64,000 nt of DNA from Acanthococcus lagerstroemiae (lineage: Eukaryota > Arthropoda > Insecta > Hemiptera > Eriococcidae): assembly GCA_031841125.1 (NCBI GenBank), contig CM063109.1, forward strand, positions 1,526,321 to 1,590,320, read 5' to 3'. The first letter of the stretch is position 1. The number at the start of each line of letters is the position of its first letter. Below are positions 45,524-56,829 of this stretch, piece by piece. The position numbers and the translations under genes are program-made. The notes beneath the pieces are model-generated. The model had not been told where the DNA came from and searched no databases. It saw only the letters and a program-made list of their open reading frames with translations.

Positions 45524-48500
45524 TTTGCATGAATTTCAAATTTCAATCAAATTTTAATTCTGAAACGAAATAATATTTCTGCGTTTAGTTTCAAAAGTTC
45601 AACATGAATCATGTATAATGATAATATTTATTAAAATTTTAAAATGAGCGGAAAAAGGAACGTCCGACGCTTTTTCGTCCTGTTTTCTGTTTTCCGTTCT
45701 GTTCGGACTTACCGAAAAAATCTCTTTTCCGTTTTGTTTTCATTCTGGAGCATATAAATTACATCGTTTCCGTTTACGTCCCGGGATCCTAAGCATTTTC
45801 CTCTTTTTTTTTTTCTTTCTTTTTTTTTCGTTTTCCGTTTTGTTAAGTTTTTTCGTTTACTACCCTTAGTCTCGTCGCATTTCCACTCGTAGCCGTTTAC
45901 ATTCTCCACTTAGTTACACCATGACAGAAATACCCGCGCATTATATTCCAAATTGTCGTGCCGTTACACCGTGGGAAAACTTTCTATAGATGTAAGTATT
46001 TTTTCTACAAAAAAAAGTAGTCGCGCATCGTGAAGGAAACCTTCGGAATTTATTTCATCTATTTGTGACGTGGAATGAAAAAACTGACCTTGTGTAAGAA
46101 AATGAGATTTGGAGAAAAACGCGTTTTTAAGGATATTGTACTACGTTCCCGCCTATTTTGTGTCTGTACAAACTCCGGTCCCAGAGTTATCCATGTAGCA
46201 TCACTTTTATGAAGTAGTAATGGTCTTGTATGAAGCAGTAGTACAGTTTCAACAAATTTATGTCATAAAACCAAAATTGAATTTTCTGACTTAAGGTTGA
46301 TTTTCTCCCTCCACATCGGATTTGCGTTACGAGTTACAATAATCCGCAATTCGCGTATCGAATTCGATGAATAAACACAACATAAAACTAACCACGCATC
46401 ATGGAATCAGAGGAACGGGTCCCGTCCATCTGCCTACCAGTGGCGTAGCTAGGGGTTTCCCACTGCCTACATTCGCATGCTATTCACTTTATAGCATGCT
46501 TGCGAAACAAATGAAGAATTGAATGTAAAATACGGTTTAGTACACATTTTTTGAAGTGACGAACCATTCTGACTTAGATCGTGTTGGATGTTGGTTAACA
46601 TATGTTGCTGCAAGAAAATCAGTTTAACCATTCCCGCACTGGGTACTCCAAATACTTTATTGTAACCAGTTCTATATGGGAAGGAATTATTTATTGTTTA
46701 GTTGGAGACCTTCTGCAATGCAGGTGTGAGAATGGTAAATCATTCGATGAAATACGTTCATCGCGAATTTTGGAACGTTCTAATATTTTACGAGTACCGT
46801 AAGCCCTTTCCAATACAAAAATTCGTTTACTTTGGTAGTTATTTGCGAGCACATGTCGACGAGTTTGACTCCGTGTATAAACCCTCAAGAATCGCTAGCC
46901 TTTTCCTTCCACAGGGTATTTCTTACTATAGGAATAAGGGAGGTAACAAGCTTCTCTTCCTCTATCACCAACAAAGGTTATACATTGATGTGATATAGTT
47001 TTTCTAACTGAACTACGGAGGATATTATTTGCTGTTGACACGGGTATGCAAAATATGTCTAACATCTGGCTTACTGGAACCGTATTTATTCCTTCTCAAA
47101 CTTCAACTCGAATTACCTGTATCCAAAATAAAACGTAATAATTACTTCGGATGTACGTGTTTCATATAAATTCTGTTTTCTGAAAAACTAAGTATTTACC
47201 AAATTTGATTTGTCTGTATATTCGCATCTGATAATTTATTAGACACTGTTAAAGTTGTGTACTTTTTCAAATGGCGGAAAATACGCGGTCCCCCTTTCCG
47301 TCGACGACAAGCGTTCGGAAATTGGGACCAAATTGGTGCATGTTACAAGTTGAGACCAGTCCTCTCTTGGATCTTGATGTGTTTGATTGATCATGCGCCA
47401 GCATTGTTAGAATACGCAACACAGAGACGAGTATGTTTGGCACTTCCTCATTAAATACCGTAATTAATACGACAATCTGAGCTATGTAAAAATAGATCAC
47501 CGCACTGGAAGGTTTTCCAAATTTAAGTACCTCGTTTCGAATACCAGATTGCGGTAAATCGTGGTGCATAATATAGGCGTAAACAAGGGGCTTTGGAAGT
47601 TTAGTTAGCCATAGATCCTCTAAAGCCCCCCCCCCTAAAAAATAAATAAAAACTATATAGCCGAATGATTTTTAGCATTTTTTTGATACTTGTGAGCCCC
47701 CTTCCCCGCCATGAGCTCCTCACTCCAGGTCGGCATATTGTGATAGTGCTCGTAACAATGTTAAGCTGAATCGAAGTTGGTCCAAGTTACGATTTTATAA
47801 TACCGTTTCCATGGTTGACGGGAGAGAAAGTTCATTTTTCAGCATTTATGAATAAAATTGCCCGTGATAAAAATTCGCTACGAACGAGTGCTAAATCTTA
47901 CCTACTGAATTAGTATCTCTGAGATTTTATCAAATTATCGCGTAAAGCCTCTTTTCAGTCTGAGAAAAATCAGCAATGGAAAAGTTTCGTACCTTAAAGT
48001 TTCTTAAACTATGTAAAGACAGAATTCCTATAATAAGGCGACGCTTATCAAGTTTTATCTCGAAAGTCGTGAAGATTCTGCTACAAGCGCGTTATTATCA
48101 CGCTAAGACTCCTCCATAAGCCGTAGTAAATCTCATTAAAAATTTTCAAAAGTTCAGTTAATTGAGTGGGGAAAGGGGGGGGGGATCCTCGGTAGACAGT
48201 GAAGCCGATTAACCCGAAGAAAAATCGAGTCCTCTTTGTAGGGGAACGCGATAGGTTTTTTTTTGTTTCGTTAAGCTGTACTCCCGGTGAAATCTTGATT
48301 AATAATTATTTTGCATTGACTTACCTACCCGCGCGTGTAGGTATCGCACGCGTAGCCCTATAAATTATTTTTAATTTTTGCGTTGTATGGTATCTAAATG
48401 AGTTTTCTTAGGAATGAAACGTTCAGCTATAACTGTTGGTCCGCAATCGTTGAAAATTACCGAGTCTGGGATTTCTCCGGTGACGAGTGATCGTTAAAGT

Positions 48501-48526
48501 TTGGAAAATTAAACTTCGGAAATCTC
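45524..48526. other. No gene recognised with confidence
   Basis: Pyrimidine-rich low-complexity sequence at 45.66-45.90 kb, a lone hAT-like end (CAGTGGCGTAGCTAGG) near 46439, and several short frames. The best coding hint is minus-strand PLVYAYIMHHDLPQSGIRNE near 47.53-47.59 kb, followed by a possible donor GTACTTA. It is too short to call. Confidence 0.35.
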
Positions 48527-48676
48527 CAAGGGCGGATACAGAAAATAACTTCGGGGTAGGGGGTCCGAATGAAAAATGTCGAAAACTAATTGCTCTAGAT
48601 CACTGTAAACGGATTTAAATGTTTGGGAGGGGGAGGAGGGAAGTCCAGGCCTTAATCCCCGCTGTATCCGCCACTG
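48527..48676. mobile_element. hAT-type MITE with perfect 8-bp target duplication
   Basis: Left end CAAGGGCGGATACAG, right end the inverse of CAGTGGCGGATACAG, flanked by GAAATCTC on both sides (48519-48526, 48677-48684). 150 bp, G-rich interior. Confidence 0.88.
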
Positions 48677-48689
48677 GAAATCTCCGTTT

Positions 48690-50878
48690 AGTATTTCGTC
48701 TTAATACTATCTATTGAATATTTTTCATTGGGTGCCCTTCGTTGAAATTGTCGATGTTTTGAGAACTCTTAGCTCGCAAAATACTGAGAATTTGGTCCAC
48801 TTTGATACGAAAATGTTCATTTATGTACTCGACTGGCTCGGCCTTTCAGATAAATTATTGTGAACCTTTCGCCGTAGTTACGAGCTTTGTACGGATAATT
48901 CGTGAACTCGAAGTATTCAGCAATATCAACGCCATCAGAGTAGGAAACACCAAACGTTACACGCAAACTTCAACAATTTTAACCTAAAACTCTCGATTTC
49001 CTCTGTAATTATTTCACTACTGGGGGTCGGTGTTCGGTAGAAAAGGTGTTATAATCTAATTGTGCAATTCGGCCTTCCTTTAGCCTGGTATGCGTTCAGA
49101 TAGAGACAACGAAATGATTTTAAGCTTGCAAGTTGCGGCGGTCTCAACTACGTACTTATTCTCTCATCTCTGCATGTTCAGGAGGTTCTCTACACAGTTC
49201 GGTAGAACCGGCGTAAGATACAGCGCAAGAGGCAAACACGAGTATCTACATACATGTAACAACGATGAAGGGGGGGGGGAGAATTTAAAAGCTCTGGCGG
49301 GTTCCGTCCGTGATTGTGGAATACATACAAACGAGCGCGGCGAGTGTCGAATATTTTATACGAGTATAATTCAAAAGCACCTTCGCGACCGTGGAAAGTT
49401 TCAATGCCAACTTACTGAATAGTTTAACAACGTACGTGCGAATACAATTCACGATTCGCTTTCAATTTTTTCGCTTAAAAATGCGACGCACGGTAACGAT
49501 TCCTTAGCCAGCACCAACGGAAGTACTAATGATACGTACGAATATTTTTATTTCTTCCTTCTGCGGTGACGTTAAAATCGTTTTGCTTCTGTTCAGTACA
49601 AACCGGTTCTGTCGTTAGGTTTTGTCGTATCGTGCATATCTATTATATTGGCAGTTGGTGTACGGACAAGCGTTTTTCACGCCTTAGAGTAGGTGTTAAC
49701 TCACGTTCTGTATGACACATTGGGAAGTAGGTACACGAGTTACTAAGGATTATTAGATGCTTCGGATACACCAGTCGACTAGCAGAATGAAATTACGTGT
49801 GAATCTCAAATTGTCGGACATTTGGATACTCGGATATCGATAGTGAAATAAAATTTTGCGGGCAAGTCGAGCTTTTCTCGCGGCTTCACTCTATTTTCAG
49901 CGGTCCCCGTAGATGTCTAGATCTAAGCATCCAATCTCATCACGCATATAGTATAAGCGCGTAATTATTATTTCAAATGTTGCGGAGTCCGAGGCACCTG
50001 ATGCGCACTCGTGTTGGTATATATTACGAATAAATTCGACGTTACCTCGATTTGTATTATAAGATATTCCGGTCACTGACATTTTTCCGTTTTATTTTGC
50101 GCCGCGAAACTAACATTTACGTTTAACAAAAGATGCGCGAACAGGAAAGAAAAAAAAACACCAGTCTTACGGAACCGCTTGTTTGCACTTCATCGCGAAT
50201 GATTGGCCATAGCCTTAGATCTCGCGCTTACTGATTAGTGATTACTGATTAAAATGTTATAAACGTCACGTTGTTCACCAGAAAAGAAAAATGATTCGTT
50301 AATATGCGTTATTCTTTTCGATTCGAGCGGAGTGCTGTGCTGCGAGGCGCCGCCGCCATTCATAAAAAGGGACAAAATAAAATAGTAAGGTCCGATTGAT
50401 GGCACAGTCGCGAATTCAACTAACCAGCGAATAATTATACAAGTATGGTAAAGGTGTTTTTAATAGCGCAGTCTACTGAGAACTGAGATGCTGACAGAAA
50501 AAACAATCTCGAGACTGATGGTACGAGTATGATGCACGTGCGTAACGAAGAATTACGAATTACTTTTCGGCACCGACTCCGATCCAATCTAGTCTACCTG
50601 GGTCTACCTAGCGTATTGGTGCGTCATGTGATGTGTGGGGTGAGTGTGTGTGTATGCGTGCGTGTATGCGCGCCTGAGTGTGGCAAAATGCCTACGCTGA
50701 TCAGAGACGGGCGTTCACACACGTACATATATGTTACTATCTTTTTTATAATGATGAAATTTTCCATCTTTAATCTTTATTGGCAGTAAGGACACGAACG
50801 ACTACATGATAGGCACATATTGTACAGCCTGTTGGTTGAATGCCCCGTACCTAGTAACACGTACTCACGCAACAGTGG

Positions 50879-50927
<49 letters not shown>

Positions 50928-53800
50928 TTTATACGAAACGTTCTATCGATTTAAAAAGCATTAATAATAAGTAAGGAAAAGATATCGAATGATACCTACA
51001 TGCCATGTTGGTGTAAGAGTTAGAACTGGGTTGGTAAACATGTACATCATGATAACAGTACTCTCTTATCAGAAAAGGACGTTCGATGCATTGCACTCGG
51101 GTCTCCCTCGTATAATGTAGTAAAGACTAAGGAACACGAACGAACGCTTCGCTTGCAAATTGCCGTTCAAATTGAATTTGTATCTGTATCCAATTCGCAG
51201 TTTGAAAATGAATAGTCAGTTGGTTTTAGATCCCTTCCCGAAGAAGTGCGCGTTAGTCCGAGTGTCTCTTCCTGATCCTGATTCACATGCGCCGTGCCCA
51301 GCGATCTCTCCCTGGTGGTCAGTAGTTATTTACATTTACGCAATAAAGAGAGCTGATTTAGGATTTTTTTTAGAAAACTCGCGTTTTTTTTGTTTTTTTT
51401 TTAATGCGTCACGATACGTTAAGGATGCGTCGATTTTGATTGGGACCCCAAGGTCCAGGCCTTGTGGACACCCTTCTAAATAAGGCCCTGTATAGCGAGT
51501 GTGTAAAGCTTTTAACGCATATTATGTACAGTTGCAGTAGGTGTACATAGGTAAATTGTTTCTGTACGACACAACACGTGATTCAAGCTGACTGTACCTA
51601 ATACTCGTATTGCGTATGTACTTACAAATGTACATCGTACATGTTCGTGGCAACTTGTTTCGTGTTCGGAAGACGCTTGTTGCGTGTGCACGGGCGTGCT
51701 TCCTAGCCGGTATTTGAGAAGAAGACGAGTATTGGATATCCGAGGACCATAGTCGAATGAAATTGATGGTTGAATAATCAACTAACTGCTGACAAACGCA
51801 CATAATGGACGCTTTTCGCGCTAAATATGATTAACGACGAACACGAGTGGGTACTAATCGAGTAATGCAATTAGTTCGATTGGAAACTGACAGACGCCGA
51901 GACATATTCGATGATGTGATATTCCCTCGAAAAAGGCTATGACCGTGGAACAGAAAGGTCGTGACCACGAATTTGTTATAGCATTCGCCGCGTTAACGCT
52001 ATTGCTGAACCCGCCGCCCATGTAAATAAGTAATCGCATTACTTTTTTGGCCATCGCATTCTATAAACACATCAACTATGGACTACGGTCGCGTCTCCGG
52101 AACGTTCTGTGTTGCGAAATTCGCAAACATTTGAAATAAAACGTTTATAGTCAAAGCCAATCCGTTCCACTTTCTTGTACATTTTACCCGAAGTACGCAA
52201 AACCTACGTTCATGACGCGTAGGTACGTCTCAGTATTTTTAAACGTTATTTTGATCGCATCGGTAGGATTGTGGGACTAGTGCGCTTCTCTTCGTTATCC
52301 ATTTATAATTTTCCCGCTCCTCATCGTCGAGATGAACGATGGAAAAATAGTTGGGTAGAACTTGTCCGAAAAAATTGCGAGCGCTTCTTTTAGTATCTAT
52401 TCGGGTAATTAACGCGAATTAATACCGTTTTTAATGGGCGAGTATAATATATGTATTACGATGCCCTTTTTAAACTTAACTTAGTAGTTAAGAATGCTTA
52501 CGAAAAGCTGCGAACAATAATTTATTGACTTCACATATAGAAATAGGATAGCATGCGTCATCATTTTGAATGATAACACTTCGGCGTGATCTAAATTCTA
52601 AAAAATGTGCTTGTATAATGACGAACACAGACAGCGCCGCCGATGCGTTAATATGTTATCAGAAAACTTGGATTAACTTGCGCGTTTTGTCAACACATCG
52701 AACTTCGACGACGTATGGAGCCGAACAGCAACCAGTTTTGGTGAAATTCGCTGTGCTGGACGAGCTTGTAGTGTTCGTAAACGCAGCTAAAGCGCGTTAG
52801 AAAAGCTAAATTTTTAGAAATAAATCGAAAATCGATGATGCAAAACGCATTAAATGTTTCAAAAACGTACAAACTTTTCTGAAATCGTCAGAAACCACAG
52901 AAACTTCTACCAAACAGAGTTTTTCAAAAGTATCAGATCGTATCGAGACTCTGGAGCCATAAGTCAGAAATCGGAATTCGAGATCTCAAAGTCGTTTTCG
53001 TTTAAAACCGGAGCAACTTCTCCCGCACACTAGAAACATTGATCAACGAAAAGGGACTAAAGGACTGTTGCCTTGGGCACGAAAAGAAGACCGACGTAAA
53101 ATGACCGCAAAACGCGAGTACTCCAGATCTCTGTACTAAAGAAACCGTATTGAGAGTGGGGAAGAAGGGGGGGTCTGAGGAAGATTCTTCCTAAATGGTC
53201 GAGTAAGTTGTAGAAATTAAGTTGGGTAAGGAAAATACTTGAATCATTCGTTAGCAAACTTTAGAAAGCAAAGATTTTTTTCAAGTCAACAAAACATAGA
53301 CGGAAAAGGCAATCTTCGTATCAGTTAGATTAAAATGAGTGTCGAGATAATCGCCGAGTGCTCGCGGGAAAACTTCCGCCGTATGTTTGATTCAGATTAC
53401 GACGTTAAAGTCAAGATGGTCGAACTGCATAAAAGTGTGCAATGTATGTTCTTTTCACCTCCCTTCAGAAGTGTACCGAATGTAGTAATTGCGTAGCTTC
53501 TTCGGCAGTCCTAATTCGTAACTTATTATACTTAACCCACAAAATGAAATGCGGGAGTTGTATCGAACCGTATAAGCATGGCGGTGAATTTTGAAGAGGA
53601 AAACATTTATTTTCAAAAACAAATTTAAAAATATTTCCGCTCGAGTTGCTCGTCAACTCGCGTTTTCCATTTATTACGCGATTCTCTTCTCGGGTATGGA
53701 GAAATCATCCCCCAAACCTTGTCGCTACGAAACTGGCAGGGCGCCTAATATTTTTTCGCAGGGTGACGCGAAGTCCAAATTCCCCCCCCCCTCCCCGCTA
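48690..53800. other. No gene recognised
   Basis: Long AT-rich intergenic or intronic stretch. Short chance frames only. It includes a (CA)n(TA)n tract at 50.88-50.93 kb. Confidence 0.4.
50882..50928. repeat. (CA)n(TA)n microsatellite
   Basis: About 35 bases of CA followed by TA units. Confidence 0.95.
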
Positions 53801-53814
53801 CGAGTTCGCCCCAC

Positions 53815-53966
53815 GGGCTCTGGCACACGAGCAGTTTCCTGCTGCGCAGAACATACTCGTATACTGCTGAAAATGATAACGGGGAGGAAAGTCGTCGGAC
53901 GGCAAATGAGTCGCACGACTAAAAATCGGTACTATACATAGAAAGTCCGCTCGTGTGCCAGAGCCC
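53815..53966. repeat. Perfect 18-bp inverted repeat spaced by 116 bp
   Basis: GGGCTCTGGCACACGAGC at 53815-53832 is matched exactly in inverse at 53949-53966. The enclosed sequence is not self-complementary. It may be the termini of a short MITE. Confidence 0.7.
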
Positions 53967-56122
53967 AGATCGAAAAGGTATAACGATCGAGTCTTGATTA
54001 ATAGCGAATACAGTCACGATTCGATAAAAGTCAACCAAATCTAATCAGTTCGCAATGAACCAGTGAACTGCGTATTAATGTCAAGTTCTTTCTTTCGAAT
54101 GCCGTCAACGATAATTATAATGATAAGATTTTTGATTCGTTTCGTCGCGTCACTTGCGACCATGGACACAATAACGCGTTTCTGACTACTAAAACGACTT
54201 CTCATGTCAAAAGATTGAATCCATCGCTTCTTTTAATTTGGAAGTTAACCAAAAGTGCCCATGTTGGTAGCCCTGCTTCTACAACTGGATAATTTAATTC
54301 GTTCGTATAAAAAATGTGTCAAAAGAGTGATCTTTGAATGCCTTTGGCGTGTCATAAAAATCGTTTCTGAAAGAAAGTTGGTTGAAATAATTTCAGCAAT
54401 AGCATCGAGCTATCAGGATAAAAAATAATTACTTCCGTGGACATTTTTTTAAAAATGAAATTACGAGTACGTGAAATTGAAACTCGTGATTTTTGGTATA
54501 GAAGAATTGGGAAGCTGAAATAATCCCCCAGACGTTTCCACATTCCAGTGTGTTGAGCGTTACTTAGTTTGTGTTAGTGTGTTACACTAGCGCTACCTAA
54601 GCAATGTTAACTTCCCAATAGGTCAGTGAGATTTCGAATCAACTTTTGTAATCTCCTAATGGGTGATCGCTTTTAAAGATTTGAAAATTACAAGTAGTAG
54701 GGAAACGCAGCAGTGTATTATCGTCGGTCGTTCTTTCGTCACCGCGGTATGTGACATAACCAATTCCAAATTACAATGGACGATTAGATTATAGTTCCAA
54801 ATTACGAGTATTATTCCTATGCCTACGTATTCGATATACTGACGCATAATAATTATATGTACATGTACGAGTGTGTAGCTCAACAGTTTCACGATCGACG
54901 AACTACGAGTATACACGTATCACATATCATCTTCTTTCTTTTTCAGCTGTCACCTGTGTTAGCCATCTAGCACGTTCATCGTCAGAAAGGAGACTATATT
55001 TATGCACGTCTTGGTACATATTCGTCGTAATCTAATTATTGCCGAGCGCACACAGACCAAGCCTGTTCAATAAACGCGTTATTTTCTCCCTTCTTTCTAG
55101 CGATTTGTCAGTATGTATCATGTATGTACATATGTATGTATTATTACGTATGTGGAACGTTAATAACGATCTTATTTTGCTTGGAATACCCCTCCTACAC
55201 TTGAGGATATTACGATAAGAGCTGGAAGCTAATCTTCACGGGGTCTGCACTTTTTATGCTTGAGGAGGGAGAAGGGAGAAAGGGATGAAGCCGAATGACG
55301 ATACCTAAATTTTTTTTAATTGCGGAGGCACGGATGTGAAATGGAAATAACGGAAATTTTGTCATTAACATTTGCCAAGCGTGAGAGTGAAATTGAATAC
55401 GTGGGAGCATTATCCCGGGAAGCGACGAAAGACCAACTATATTATGTGCATTTTGTAATGTCGTAAAAAAACGTGTCATCTGTGCACTGTCTAATTTAAA
55501 TACGTTGTAACCCACAAGATGGCCTTTTCGAATTTTCTAGGAGACTCGGTAACGCTGCATGAAACTGTGTCAACTGACCGATACAACATCGCGCCTATTT
55601 ATAATAATTACTTATTATTACTGCTCCGCGAATTCTAATCTAATTTTATGATTTATATTGCTGTAAGCTCTCTCTACTTCTGAAAGTTTTTCGAACTTTC
55701 GGTCTTAAAAAGCGAATCGTGTGGAGCCGAACGTGCATATTACGTTTACGTTGTTGGCTACAGTTGACTGAATTAGAAATTATGGCGCGTATTAGCGAAA
55801 AACACTTCGCCAAAACTTTTTCGTTGCAAGCTATCGTTTGCAGGTAACTATTAACTGATACTCGGTTAGATATACATTTCATATAGTTTTATTGAAATTA
55901 AGTAAAATGAGCGCTGTATACATTACAGACAGATTAAGAAAGTCGCGGGGGCAGAAAAGTGTTGTACTACTTGGAAGAACTGAAGTAAGGCGAGTAGGTA
56001 TCTGGGTACCTATTACGAAACGAAAATGTGTTTCATGTTGACAGTCCTGATTTACAAATTGAAGATCGAACATCGAAGGTGTTCTAACTGGGCCTATTGT
56101 CACAACTTTTCGAGACCACTTC
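53967..56122. other. No gene recognised
   Basis: AT-rich sequence with many TACGAGTA-like words. No convincing coding segment. Confidence 0.4.
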
Positions 56123-56454
56123 CAGGGACGTACCGATAGGGGAGGGGGGTAAAGGATCAACTTTACCCTCCCAGCAGTTGGAAAAATTTACCATTTTAGT
56201 CAGACGGAGTTGGGAAAATCCAAAAGGTTTTTTTTTCTTTTTGGCTTTGATACTTGGGAATTATGTTGAGAAGTTTAAAAAATCCAACCAGTCAAAGGTT
56301 TTTTTTGGAGGGGGGGGGGAGGAAATTTCGAGTTGAGTTAGTTGGAAAAATCCAACAAGTCGAACGGTTTTTTAATTTGGCTTTGATATTTGGGAATTTT
56401 GAGTTCAACAATTTTTGCCCCCCCCCCTCCGGAAAACTCTTCGGTACGTCCCTG
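56123..56454. mobile_element. hAT-like MITE with internal repeats
   Basis: Starts CAGGGACGTACCGATAGG and ends with the inverse of CAGGGACGTACCGAAGAG. Inside, a phrase close to AAAATCCAACAAGTCGAACG, followed by a T-run and TTGGCTTTGATATTTGGGAA, occurs about three times. The 8 bp flanks are a poor match (5 of 8), so the duplication may have decayed. Confidence 0.65.
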
Positions 56455-56829
56455 ATCTCCTCTACCCTTCCTTTCTGCAGGTGCGTCTCTGCCTTACACC
56501 TGCGGGAAACGAACACGAACAGCATTATTATGTAATCACCTTCTTTGACCGCGCTTGTCCGTGTAAAGGTGAATTGACGGTGTAAGTTATCGGGGAAATT
56601 TCCAGTTGCTGTTGGGTTCGCCGAGTTCATAAGATTTGGGACGGTGCATTTGAAGGTTTTGAACCGCTGGATTAAATGGATAATGGACGGGTAAAAGAAG
56701 GAAAATGAGACATTGTGGAAGGGCAATGGAAATTAAAAGTTGAATCCATGCTAATTTAATCTAAATCTAAACACCTTTATTAGGATTGTGGACATATGTA
56801 CATTGAACATATGTACATTGATGTTAGTT

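Noticed and set aside
44990..45790. Possible larger hAT element from CAGGGATGGTGAACG to a partner near 45780
   Set aside because: The right end matches poorly and no 8-bp duplication was found.
46439..46455. Single hAT-like end CAGTGGCGTAGCTAGG
   Set aside because: No partner terminus was found within a few kilobases, so an element cannot be delimited.
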